Assembly: GCA_043228905.1 (NCBI GenBank)
Contig: JBHGNT010000018.1
Coordinates: forward strand, 14,446,001 to 14,510,000
Source of the DNA: Azolla caroliniana
Lineage: Eukaryota; Polypodiophyta
Length of the DNA: 64,000 nucleotides
Direction of reading: 5' to 3'
Shown here in pieces: positions 30,262-40,089 of the stretch (position 1 is its first letter; each line of letters opens with the position of its first letter). The translations under genes were made by a program, and so were the position numbers. The notes beneath the pieces were generated by a model. That model saw only the letters and a program-made list of their open reading frames with translations, ran no database searches and was not told where the DNA came from.

Positions 30262-31491
30262 ATGGACCCACAAACGCTGTCGGAAGCTGCCAGGAAATGG
30301 CTCAGGCAACACGGACTGGATGGGTTCTTGACCATCATGGAGGCACCACCGCACAAAGAAGCCGACCGGGTCATCAAGGAGCTCGACACAGAAGTCATCA
30401 CCGAGGAAGCGATCCGTGCGCTAACAGGCCTTCCGGAGGGAGGTATTTTTCAGATCGATAACCCAACCTCGGAGCAACTCATCCGATATTTCGGTGAGTA
30501 CTCTCTAGCCGGCAAAGGCTATCGAATGCAGGGCGGCGAAGATCCGCTATTTAGGGAGATAGCTCGAGTGCTCCATGAGTACGGCCACGTGTACCCCCGA
30601 CCCCCTGTCATGCCAAAAAATCAGGCAGGGATGATCATAGCCACCTATGAAGGGATCAAGGTGGATTGGCCGGTGTTGATTGCAGACGGTTTGTGCGCGG
30701 CAATCGACACGGTACGAGGAAAGGACGGCAAGGAGGGCCGGAAGCTGTGGCATGCCGTAGCTCAGTGGATAACATTGCTCGCGCCGCCGGTCGAGACCGT
30801 CCAGCCAAAGAAGCGGCCAAGATTATCGGAAGGAAGCACCTCGAAACCCGTGTCCAAACGACAGCAGCTGCTGGCGTCGAAGGCGACGAAAGGGAAGAAA
30901 CGGCTCCCAGAACCGGAGGAGGTGTCACCGGTCCGACCCGTTAAGATAACCATACGGCGACCGGGACAGAAGGAACCGGAACCCTTGACGGCACAGATAC
31001 ATGCCGTTACCCAGGAAGAGGAAACGGAGGAGCCAGTAGAGCACCTCCAACGACGGTCAAGAAGTAGGACCGCCGGGACAGCGGGGGAGCGTTCGGACCC
31101 GCAAAAGGAAGAAACGCCCCCAACTCAACCTGAGCAAACCACAAGGGAGGAACCGGAACCGGTGCGTATAGAACCGGCCTTGTCGACTTCTGTACAAGAA
31201 GTCATTCTAACGGCTCCGGAGACGGCGAGAACCGGAACTCAACAGCCGGCGAGCCCTGCCAGCACACACAGCGGCCAAGGAATAGAACCAGAACGGCAGA
31301 TACAGGCACTCAGGCCAGACAATTCCACAGTGAACGAGCCGACCCGACCAGTACAGCAGCAAGGCACCAGTAGCATGTGGCTACGGTGGGTAGGCGAGCA
31401 GATCGCCGGAGCGGTCGAGTACATAGAGGCGGAGGAGAGAGCGCACCACGAACGGTTGCTCGTCACAACCGTAGATCTAGAGACGGCCTGA
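30262..31491 (+). CDS. RE9 extra ORF after pol, N-terminal part (410 aa)
   Basis: I choose the ATG at 30262 because it follows a CT-rich, 5'UTR-like stretch (30197-30250); the frame is open upstream to 29962 with other ATGs at 30046 and 30091. Residues 1 to about 175 look globular (MDPQTLSEAARKWLRQHGLD; LTGLPEGGIFQI; YPRPPVMPKNQAGMII; KLWHAVAQWITLLAPP). The layout recalls helical ORF proteins of Tat/Athila-type plant elements, but I cannot name a family. Residues about 175-385 are Pro/Glu/Lys/Arg-rich, and a short helix ends at TGA 31489-31491. It has no signal peptide or membrane segment, so it is not an obvious envelope protein. Confidence 0.6.
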   Translation: MDPQTLSEAARKWLRQHGLDGFLTIMEAPPHKEADRVIKELDTEVITEEAIRALTGLPEGGIFQIDNPTSEQLIRYFGEYSLAGKGYRMQGGEDPLFREIARVLHEYGHVYPRPPVMPKNQAGMIIATYEGIKVDWPVLIADGLCAAIDTVRGKDGKEGRKLWHAVAQWITLLAPPVETVQPKKRPRLSEGSTSKPVSKRQQLLASKATKGKKRLPEPEEVSPVRPVKITIRRPGQKEPEPLTAQIHAVTQEEETEEPVEHLQRRSRSRTAGTAGERSDPQKEETPPTQPEQTTREEPEPVRIEPALSTSVQEVILTAPETARTGTQQPASPASTHSGQGIEPERQIQALRPDNSTVNEPTRPVQQQGTSSMWLRWVGEQIAGAVEYIEAEERAHHERLLVTTVDLETA

Positions 31492-32929
31492 TCCAGAATC
31501 CGGAGCCTTGAACAAGACTTGGACAGGGTCACAAGGGAAATGGCTCAATTGGCTTTGACAACACAAGTCCAAGCACCGGTGACTCCGGGCAATGTACAGA
31601 ATAAAGCGTCAGATCAACCTGTACATAGCAATCAGACCCCGGCAATGGAAACCGTTCCGGAGAAATGCGGCACAAGCCCAAGAGCTTGCGGACTTAAAGG
31701 ATGAGCTAGCTGCCCAAGAAGCGCTGAGGAGCCGCGAAAGAGAGTTGAAGACGGCAGCGGAGGCAGAACTCAAAAAGACTGCTGAGAATCTACGCTGGGC
31801 CGAGGAGAGCTTACGAAAAGGCCACCAAGCGTACGACCGGCTCAAGGAGGAGAAGGAGAAAATGCTGCAAGAGAAGGACAGGCTCCGGAGAAACGCCGAA
31901 ACAGAAGTAGAGCGCCTGAAAGAGGAACTCCGGCAGCTAAAGGACCGGGAGGACCGGAACCATCGCCAGATCAACGGCAAGCTCAAACAAAAAACGGAGG
32001 AATTTGAGCACTTGCACCGGGAGTATAAACGGTTGCAAACGGAGCACAAGGAATGGACGGATGAGCTCCGGCAAGCAGTTGATCGGACCGCAACGGCATA
32101 CGCTAATGAACAAGCGGAAACCAGAAGACGGTTGGAAGAGGCGGAGAAGGTTCGGACAGAGCTCCTCAGGCAACAATAGGCGGAAAGAGAAAGAGCGGCG
32201 GAGGTACTGCAGAAGCTGCAAACAACATATCAAGGGCAGCTGACACGCTACAGAGAGCAGGCGGAGGATATGGCTAATCTCATCAAGCAGTTGAAGGAGG
32301 AACGACACGTTGTGGAAAGTAGAGCGCAAATGGGAGCAAGTCGCATCCAGGATATCATGTGGGCCTGGTTGAACCAGACCAAGAGCTTGATTGACAACGG
32401 TTCCGTCAAATGGTGGACCAAGTGGGCCCCGAACGCGGCGGAACTCCAATTGCTCCGGGCCGACGTAGAGAACCGGCGGAAGGAGGGAGATGATTGCTAT
32501 ATGCTGACTTCCGAAGACTTCACCGGCATAAGAGATGAGCTGGCCGAAGACTTTCAAGCCTTGGCAGAGGACCAACTAGGGCAAGTCCGGCAACTTGTAG
32601 CTCAGCTGGACGACGACAGGCTGGAGGCGCAGATCCAGTTTGAAAGCTACGAGAGGTCCCGGATCCGGGAAGAGAAAGCACGAGAACCAGTAACGGTCAA
32701 CCTCAGTGATGAGGAACCGTTACTGGAAGGAGACCGGACCGAAAGCAGTCAAACGGGGATGCCGGAGTCAGAGAAACAAACGGAGCAGCCGCCTATAGAG
32801 CAGCCGGAGCAGTCTCAGTCCCAACCACAACCACAGCAGCAGCAGCAAGCACAACCGCAACAACCACAACCGGAAGAACAATTGGAAACTCTGGAACAAA
32901 GTATTTTGGACAATTTGGGTGAACAATGA
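31492..32929 (+). pseudogene. RE9 extra ORF, C-terminal coiled-coil part (broken)
   Basis: The same frame continues past the TGA (LEQDLDRVTREMAQL) to 31704. A frameshift near 31660-31690 then leads to a second frame with a long heptad-rich coiled coil (ELADLKDELAAQEALRSRER ... EEKEKMLQEKDRLRR), a TAG at about 32177, and a further 219 residues that include DIMWAWLNQTKSL and a Gln/Pro-rich tail before the stop at 32929. Three lesions thus break what was probably one protein of about 880 aa or more. Its place after pol is where env-like or accessory ORFs sit in some plant Ty3 elements. Confidence 0.65.
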
Positions 32930-32981
32930 AGGGGCCGAGAAGGGTTCGACGTACAAGGTACTGTCCCACGGGCGTGCCATG

Positions 32982-33400
32982 TGTTACCGGCCGGCAAGGA
33001 GTCCAAAATACGGAGTGAAGGAATTAATTAAGTATGGTTGTAAATAAGCATAGTATGGACGGACGGACTGGAAACGGTATGCCGTTCCAGATCCGGACGG
33101 ATCCCGAATAGGTGCGATAGGCACCGTTTTGTACTACGGGCCGGAAACCTATTTAAAGGCCCGAACCCCATTGTAATCGCAGCGGATAATTAATAGAGCG
33201 TATGGTGTTTATACTTCTGTGTTGATTTCCGTTCTGTACTTACTGTTATATCTTACGCGTGTAATTAACAAAAGCGCTCTAATCGTGTAACCTACTTAGG
33301 TCGGTGTAATCGTTGAGTCATAATCCTATGCCGTAATCACCCTTTGGTGAAGTGTCTCCGTGACACCTTGTGTTAGGCCTTGTCCGGTCAGAGAACAACA
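32982..33400 (+). repeat. RE9 3' LTR (419 bp)
   Basis: Same as the 5' LTR apart from one G-to-A difference near 33163. A purine-rich stretch GAAGGGGCCGAGAAGGG at about 32928-32944 is the best polypurine-tract candidate, about 37 bp upstream rather than adjacent. Confidence 0.9.
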
Positions 33401-33405
33401 TGTTG

Positions 33406-33897
33406 TATAGTAGATAGGTAGGCACAAAGGTCAAATCTTGGGTAGCAATATTCTATAGGGGAAATCGAGGAGTATCTCTGTCCGAAAGGACAGAGAATTA
33501 ATGTGATGTAAACGGGTGAAACGGCCTCCCTCCTTGAGCTATAAAAGAGAGGGAGACGAGGGGGAGAGAGGGAACGAAGTGCTGTCGGACTGGGACCGAG
33601 CTCTTCTTCTCTGTCGTTCTCCATAGCTTTCTTTTGCGCAAGCTCTCAAGAGGCTGATTCTGCTCTATGGAACGCCCGTGTGCTTCCGACAGAATCTCCA
33701 TCTTGCTCTCTTGTGTGCGTGGGTGATCAGGCGTCAGCATCCACCTCGCCAACCTAGTCGGCTGTAACCATTCGAGTCGTCTGCATACATACAAATACAT
33801 GCCTATATTTACATACACACTCTAGTGTTCTCAACTCGCGTCTCCTGTGTTGTTGTGACGCGTCCCCGTGCGCTTCTTTGTCTATACGTGAGTGAGC

Positions 33898-33934
<37 letters not shown>

Positions 33935-34007
33935 CCTCACCTATTCCTCGGTCCAAGACCCCAGTGGTTCCGCCTTGTTCTCCACGCACGCGCGTAACAA
34001 TGCGACA
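33406..34007 (+). repeat. RE8 5' LTR, second part
   Basis: It continues the LTR after RE9 and ends CGCGTAACAATGCGACA. It holds a long CT run at 33898-33932. The primer site TGGTGAACCCGACGTGA follows at 34012-34028. Confidence 0.8.
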
Positions 34008-34050
34008 TATTTGGTGAACCCGACGTGAACAGGCGGTAGAGGAGTAGAAG

Positions 34051-35549
34051 ATGAGGGCGTCGGACCTTGCAGAAGCCATGGCTTCGGCTGTAGACCTTAT
34101 AGTGAGTGCGCGTGAAGGCACCGGCGCCCTTGATAGGGCTATCGAGGCGGTTGTCGGTACGATCGGCCGGTTTAGTGGAAAGGATGCCACGAGCTACTTG
34201 GCGTCCTACCGGGCTGAGATGGTAATGAGGGACATTCCGGAAGAGAGGCGTCTAGCCGGATTCCCTCGAGTGGCGATGCCGGGCATCCATACGGAGGTAC
34301 TCGAGGTACGGGCCGAGAGCCGAACCTGGGAGGAGTTCAAAGGTCGGCTCCTCGAAAAATACGGGCTTGAAGATGCGCTTCGACTTTCGAAGCGGGACTT
34401 TATGGAGTGGGTGGAGACCCCCGACAAAGGAAGGAACGCGTCAGTGCTCCTCCGGGAGTTTGAGGAACGCTTCGGGCGCCTCTCGGTGCTTGACCGGACC
34501 GTTCTGGACACAAGCCGTGTCCTATTGTTTGTTAAGTCAGTTGACGAGCGGGATCGGGAGCAGGTAGGCCTCCTATTGGAGACTGATGACGGGCTGACGA
34601 GTGGGATCGGGAGCAGGTGGTAAAGAGGGTCTGTGGCCGTTTCGACAAACGGCGGGAATGGGTTGACAAAGGATCGATAGGGGCAGGCTCTGTCGCAGCA
34701 AGGAAGCTCGAGCCAACACCACCAGCGCGAAGGGAAGAGACCCGAGATTGGCTCGAGACCGGATCGGCTTCGACCGGCATGGTCAAGGGCTCGTTCGGGG
34801 GAGCAGCTCTGGAGGAGCTGACGCAGAGGGTAAGGGATCTCCAGATCGCCCAGGCACGGAGGGATGGTGGCGAACAGGCCCGTGACCGACGACCTCTGGC
34901 TGAAAACAAGTGCATGTGGTGTGACGTGGTTGGGCACATCTGGAAAGACTGCGGGGACTTCGCCGAGGCGATGAGAAGCAACGTGGTGTACCTGTGGAAC
35001 GGTCGGGTGCACGCCAGAGAGACCCGAAGGGCCCTGAACCTGAACGTCGGGCAAGGGGGTATGAAAAAGTTGATGGAGGAGGCGGCGGCTCGTCACGCGG
35101 AGACTGTCCACAACTCGGCGTCAGCTGGTATTCGGGTCGGAGGTGGCGAGGCCCCGAAGACGAACAAAGCCGGGTTCTGGCCGACGATGCTAGAAGGCCT
35201 CGCCGGCGCACGACTAAGGAAAGAAGAGGCGGACCGCATAGAAAAACGGGTCAGGGAGGTAACCGGGTGGAGTGACCCGGTGGAAGAAAAGACGGGCTTC
35301 GTCGAAGCCGCTTGTCAAAACTACGAGGCTCTGGTGGAGGACAAGCGGGTAGGGAAAACCGGAGGGGTCGAGCCCTCGCAACGATATGAAACTCGGTTCA
35401 GGCAAAGGCGGAATGAGGCCGGTGTACCCGGTGCCCAGGATAATCCCAAGAGGGCGGGTACCGGCTGGGCACGGAAATCGAAAGATCCACGGACCTGTGA
35501 AAGGTCTTGGAAGAACGAATCCTCGACAGTAAGGTGGAACTGTCGGTGA
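34051..35549 (+). pseudogene. RE8 gag remnant
   Basis: The ATG at 34051 lies 23 bp after the primer site. The first frame (190 aa) holds IEAVVGTIGRFSGKDATSYL and VLLFVKSVDERDRE. A local duplication of GGGATCGGGAGCAGGT (34551 and 34604) shifts the frame, and the second frame (34617-35549) has a zinc knuckle CMWCDVVGHIWKDC (about residues 99-112) and VNLGVG-like gag/protease linker sequence. It is homologous along its length to the RE15 gag. Confidence 0.75.
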
Positions 35550-36181
35550 GGGAAGTGCTTGGGATCGCCAAGAAGGAGTTCCACGACTCCATCGTAGACT
35601 TGGTGAAGAGGAAGAGGCTGTCGACGGAGACAGAACCGGAGAAGCCGGTGGAGGTGCGGACGACGCACATAGAGGACATGGCGCTGGAAGACGAGTTGGC
35701 GGAGAGCCACTATTCGAGGCCGCACTGGGCCAGAGCGACCACGAAGACCCCCGTGAAAATCGGAGATGTTAATGAACCGGTGGTGGCGTTGGTGGACCAC
35801 GGTTCAGAAATCAGCTTGATGTCCATGGACTTCTATAAGAAGGGGAAATGGCCGATCAACACCAAGCACGGGTGGAAAATACGGGCAACGACGTGTGCCA
35901 CCGAAGAACTGCATGGAGCCTGCCCGAATGTACGAGTAAAGATCGGCGATGTCGAGATTGACCAGCACTTCTTCGTGCAGGAGACGTCCTCACATCCGGT
36001 TATACTAGGAGAACCGTACATCACGACAACATGGATGGAGACCAAGGTGCTGGCCAACGGCTCGGCCTATGCAAGGGTCAAGAGCCAGGATGGGTGTCAC
36101 TCGGTCCAGTTCCTGACGGTGAGACCGAACCATGAGCTGAACCGCGAGACCCTCGGGAGCGAAAGCCGAGAGGATTTTTAG
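35507..36181 (+). pseudogene. RE8 protease region, ends at the frameshift site
   Basis: The homologous frame shows VREVLGIAKKEFHDSIVDLV, then the aspartic protease with LVDHGSEISLMSMDFYKKGK and the second motif HPVILGEPYITTT. The active site reads Asp-His-Gly rather than Asp-Ser/Thr-Gly; RE15 has the same. It ends EDF-stop (TAG 36179-36181) inside the slippery site. A TGA near 35503 separates it from the upstream gag frame. Confidence 0.75.
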
Positions 36182-36237
36182 AGAGGGCTATCAAGGCGTG
36201 GGGCTGCGATAGTCCGGACACTCCGGGAAAACCCCAC
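36172..36237 (+). promoter_or_regulatory. RE8 predicted -1 ribosomal frameshift signal (slippery site and pseudoknot)
   Basis: Slippery heptamer GGATTTT at 36172-36178, read G GAT TTT, is followed at once by TAG (36179-36181). After a 6-nt spacer, stem 1 pairs 36185-36192 (GGGCTATC) with 36208-36215 (GATAGTCC), 8 bp with one G.U. The 15-nt loop contains GTGGGG (36198-36203), which can pair with CCCCAC at 36232-36237, making an H-type pseudoknot. The -1 frame is open downstream and homologous to the RE15 RT frame. RE15 shows the same signal with compensatory changes. Confidence 0.75.
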
Positions 36238-37162
36238 AAGTGTACGATAGCGAAGAAGACCTGTACTATAAGTAGGAAATTTTGGTTCTCCGACAACGGA
36301 GGGTGTACGATAGTCGACGTTGTTGGATGGAAGAAGAAAAGGGCGGAGGAGCGACTTCGGGCATGTGGTATCCTCGGCCTCGGAGAGGAAATCAGCGAAG
36401 CCGTGGAGGCGATCTCTTTCGACGATACCTTGGGGGAGCTGCGAGAGGTAGTCGGAGGAGTCCTTAAAGAGGACCGGACGATTCCGGTATGTTCGGAAAG
36501 GATGTACGAAGTCATCGCCGACTTCAGTAGAGGGCTCGAGTCGGATCGGACGGCCCGGGTGGACACGAGGTACAAGACTGTGGACCGGAAGGTGAGGCCA
36601 GTCGCGGCTCCCTTGCCGGAGGGCAGCGAGTTGCGAATAAAGGGGGTTGCGTCAGACCCGAGTTTATGAAATCCGGCCCGCATAGGACACACGTTCACCG
36701 ACATAACGCTGCGCGAGCTCAAAATCGGTGGGGGCGGCTTCCTACTGCTGGCGGAAGAGGACCGTTTTCGGGGAATGCTCGGAAGGCATGGGAAGGCTTT
36801 CGCATTCTCATCGGAGGAGATCGGGTGCGTAGACCCGACAGTCGTGGAACCGATGGTGATATTCACGATACCGCATGTGCCGTGGAGTCTCAAGCCGATT
36901 CCAGTACCCAGAGCTCACATCCCGAAGCTGATGGAGCTGTTAAAGCAGAAGGTCGAGATGGGAATCCTCGAACCGTCGAGTGCCCCATACTCGAATCGGT
37001 GGTTTACCGTGCCGAAGAAGGACGGCACGCTGCGCTTTATTCAAGACCTGCAGCCGTCCAACAAGGTGACCATTCGAAACGGAGGAATCGGACCAACAAT
37101 AGACGAGTTCGCGGAGGCCTTCGCCGGAAGGTCGATTTACTCGGTCGGTGATCTCTACTCGG
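36182..37162 (+). pseudogene. RE8 reverse transcriptase, N-terminal part
   Basis: In the -1 frame relative to protease the sequence reads FLERAIKAWG, a variable linker, then IGCVDPTVVEPMVIFTIPHV and RT motifs KPIPVPRAHIPKLMELL, NRWFTVPKKDGTLRFIQDLQ and DEFAEAFAGRSIYSVGDLYS. One TGA (36667-36669) breaks it where RE15 has Arg. It ends abruptly just after the first catalytic Asp motif, at the junction with RE6; the second catalytic motif is gone. Confidence 0.75.
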
Positions 37163-38256
37163 ACATCCTTCAGTAGCAGCTTGCATCCGGTTGGTGTTGA
37201 CAACCACACGTCTCCTATGCCGACAATTCGGTATGTACCTTCATTCCCCATCCGAACACAACCGTGATCACCGGCTGAGTAGGATGAGAAGCATTTCCGG
37301 TTCGGGGTAAGGTGGAACGACGCTCCGGAGTCAACCACCCAGGTCATCTCGTCGCCGGCAAGGTTTATCTCACTCCCCTCGGTGATGAGCATCAACTCTT
37401 CTTCACTTGCCGCGATTGCCGTCACTTCCTTCCGGTCCGTTCCCCTCCTGTCTTTACCGTTCCGGTTCGTTGTCCGCTTCAAATCGGTACCGTCAGTTTC
37501 CTTGTCTTTTCGGAAATGCTGATAGTTCTTTTGGAAGTGTCCCGGCTTGCCGCAATAGAAGCAAGTAGGCCTCCCCCTTGACTTTGACCGTGTCCCCAAC
37601 TTTTCCCGGTTCTGAGGACTACGGTTCCTTTGTCTTCCGCGTTCCGATTCGGTAAGGAGCGCTTTGGAGTCGGAGCTCGTATCCTTATCTTTCCGACGTG
37701 CCTCCTCATCTAGCAAGCTCGACTTCACTCTTGCTAGGGATAACCGTTTCCCTTCCAGCCCGGCGTTGCCCAAAGTGACAACCAACGTCTCCCAGCTATC
37801 TGGGAGGGAACCGAGCAGAAGCAGTGCTAGTACCTCATTGGCGAGAGGTACTTCCAATGATGTTTCCTGGTGGATCAGCCCCTGGAAGGCATTCATGTGC
37901 TCCGCCATGTTGGAGCCATCTTGGTACCGGAGTCTTACTAGCTTCCGGAATACCGAAACCTGATTAACAACATTTTTGTTCTGAAACATAATGCCGATCT
38001 TCTCCTAGAGCTCATGAGCCTTGCTCTCTTCATTGAAGTTGTTGTATAGAGTCATGTCGATGAAGCACTGTATGTACGCCGTTGTCTTCATATGCATCAC
38101 CTCCCATATCGTGGCGTCGATTTTGTCCGGTCTCTTGTCCCCGAACTGAACCGGAAACCAAAGACCTTTAACCACGAGCATGTCCCTCATCTTCGACTTC
38201 CACACCGAATAGTTGGAGCCGGTGAGCTTGAACATGCCTCCCAACGAATCGTCCAT
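37163..38256 (-). pseudogene. RE6 gag and protease remnant
   Basis: The minus-strand ATG is at 38256 (MDDSLGGMFKLTGSNYSVWK). UBN2 gag runs to about 37700 with one TAG near 38008-38010. The zinc knuckle is CFYCGKPGHFQKNY, where the last Cys has become Tyr (about 37528-37568). The protease keeps WVVDSGASFHLTP (about 37310-37340). It ends at KLLLKDVR, cut by the RE8 junction. It pairs with the pol remnant at 19930-23455. Confidence 0.8.
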
Positions 38257-38287
38257 TTTTCTGTGTTGCCTCGCTATGATACCACTT

Positions 38288-39009
38288 TGACAGGAACTAC
38301 ACGCTCCGATGAACAACACTCGGCCACAACCGAGTCTAAAATCAAACACAGAAAACGGATAATGAACGCACGACACAAAGGAGAGAAGAGTACACATGAT
38401 GTTTTACGTGGAAAACCCTGAGAGGGAAAAACCCTGAGAGTTCACAGACTCCAAACTATCACTATATCACAATGAATACAATAGTGAGCTCACGGAGGCA
38501 ACGACCTTGTGCTCACGATCTTCGCCATAGGCGGCAGTTACAACAGAGGCAACGACCTCTTCCTCTCTCTCTCTCTCTCTCTCTCTGCACACTGTTATGT
38601 GCTCTCTGATCTAGCGCCAACAAGAATGACAACCACTTCATTAAGTTTGCCCTAAGTCATATTTATACTAAGATGACTTTTTGGCTATTTAAAAATATAG
38701 CCCCGATGGACTCTCAGAAATATATTTACGAATATGTCCCTTCATCCGGTGAGCACTCCTCACCGGGCCTACATCATCCGGCGCTTGCCGGGTACTCCTC
38801 ATCCGGTTCTCACCGAGTCTTCCGTTTTCAGGTACTCCTCATCCGGTTCTCACCAGGTCTTCCGTTTCTGGGTACTCCTCATCCAGTTCTCACCGGGTCT
38901 TCCGTTGCCGGGTACTCCTCATCCGGTTCTCACCGGTTCTTCCGTTGCTGGGTACTCCTTATCCGGTTCTCATCGGGTCATCCCATCCGGAGGGACCTGT
39001 TTCCTAACA
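38288..39009 (-). repeat. RE6 5' LTR (722 bp)
   Basis: The minus strand begins TGTTAGGAAACAGGTCCC (at 39009) and ends CTGTCA; the primer site TGGTATCATAGC follows at 38275-38286. It contains CCGGTTCTCACCGGG-type units (38750-38990) and a CT run near 38564. Confidence 0.8.
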
Positions 39010-39386
39010 TTGAGCAATGTCCGGCAGAAAGACATGTCAATGGCCGACTACACAACCCGGATCAAAGAGATATGTGACTCCCTTGCCTCCATCAACGTGA
39101 CCATCGAGAAGGATGAAATGGTGCAGGTTTGCCTCGGGGGCTTGGCATCGAAGTTCGGAGCATTCCAAACGACGGTTTGTTCAAGGGAGAATACGACTTC
39201 GTTTTTCAACTTACAATCGACGCTCCTTGTAGAGGAGAACCATGCGGGTGCATCAATGAGAAGGAAATGGCCGTTTCGTAGTGCGTAAAAGCATCCACAT
39301 TGGAGGAAGTCAATCTCGGCACGGTCATGAAACCACGGCTGGTAAAGTGGTAAAGGAAATGCCATCGGAAGAGAAGACGATGATGG
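39010..39386 (+). pseudogene. RE10: chimeric scrap of Copia gag and Ty3 pre-RT sequence
   Basis: 39010 to about 39250 encodes Copia gag related to RE1 (MSMADYTTRIKEICDSLASI ... LLVEENHAG). From about 39260 the translation changes to EKEMAVS, STLEEVNLGT and KEMPSEEKTMM, which aligns with the region just before RT in RE9 (EREMAVS ... QLDEVNLGS ... KEMKPEDKAAM). Stops and a frameshift are present. RE6 lies directly to the left and RE11 inserts at 39387. Confidence 0.6.
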
Positions 39387-40062
39387 TGTTAGGGATATGT
39401 CCCTCATATGGGAGTGGTCGTCTGGTCAGGTCGGGAGCCGACAATCGAAGACAAGGAGGTGTCGACATAGAGAGTCGACATGAAGAGTCAACATCATACG
39501 ATCCAAGTCGAAGACAAGACCAACTAGTCGGGCCAACCAGAGTGTCGATGACAAGGCCGACTAGTCGGGCCGACTCGATAGTCTACATTGGAGTCTGTTG
39601 ATCAACTGCTATTCGTATTAATATAATAATAGAAGTGAGAGTAGTAGGGACTACATTTTGTAAATAGCCCATAAGGTGTATAAGTATAAATACACTTAGG
39701 GAAAAGCTTTAGATGGAGAGCAGTGTGTAGAACAGAAAGAGTAGAATAGTGTAGAGTTCTTGTAACTGTTTGTTATAGAGAGAAGTGAGAGTGCATGACA
39801 GAGATAGCGACGCCATAGTTGTGTGAGCATAGACGCCAAGAGACCTGCGTGGCTGATACACTATGTGCTGAGAGAGTGTTGTATATTGTCTCCGTTTGTA
39901 TTCTCCATTGTATAGTGAAGATTTGTTTCTCCTGTGGCTTTCCCCGTTTAGGGTTTCCACATTAAACATTGTGTACTGTGCATTTTTTGTTTTTTGTGCC
40001 CGCGTTATTGTGTATTTCATAGTTGTTCTTCCTCATGATTCATAGGGATCAGATCCCATCAA
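39387..40062 (+). repeat. RE11 5' LTR (676 bp)
   Basis: It begins TGTTAGGGATATG and ends GATCCCATCA. A TATA-like TATAAATAC lies near 39684. The middle shows repeats of a GACTAGTCGG type (39520-39575). Confidence 0.75.
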
Positions 40063-40089
40063 ACTGGTATTAGAGCTTGAGGTGCAAAC

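Larger units (their letters stand above)
23539..33400 (+). mobile_element. RE9: nearly complete Tat-like Ty3/Gypsy element (9862 bp)
   Basis: The 419-bp LTRs (23539-23957 and 32982-33400) differ at one site that I can find, with a perfect 5-bp target duplication TGTTG (23534-23538 and 33401-33405), so the insertion is recent. The primer site TGGCGACCAC (23964) fits tRNA-Arg over about 10 nt, as reported for Ogre/Tat elements. The order is gag, protease, RT, RNase H, integrase, then an additional coiled-coil ORF of about 3 kb before the 3' LTR. There is no chromodomain. Coding lesions are few: an in-frame TGA in gag and three in the extra ORF. Confidence 0.9.
23456..37162 (+). mobile_element. 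RE8: Ty3-type element, 3' half deleted, 5' LTR split by RE9
   Basis: The 5' LTR is 23456-23538 plus 33406-34007, followed by a tRNA-Trp-type primer site at 34012-34028, gag, protease and the first part of RT, all related to RE15. The sequence stops inside RT at about 37162 and continues as RE6; there is no RNase H, integrase, polypurine tract or 3' LTR. It is in plus orientation and inserted in RE6. Confidence 0.8.
19573..39009 (-). mobile_element. RE6: Copia element on the minus strand, split by RE8/RE9
   Basis: The 3' half (truncated LTR, RNase H, RT, integrase) is at 19573-23455 and the 5' half (protease, gag, primer site, 5' LTR) at 37163-39009. Both halves have the same orientation and family, and their LTR sequences match (19573-19895 against 38685-39009). 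RE8 entered the GAG-pre-integrase region at 23455/23456. The other junction, near 37162, is a deletion that removed about 110 codons of RE6 and the 3' part of RE8. RE7 is a further insert at 22024-22909. Confidence 0.8.

Noticed and set aside
29962-31491. Retroviral envelope gene in RE9
   Set aside because: No signal peptide, transmembrane segment or cleavage site; the protein is charged and coiled-coil.
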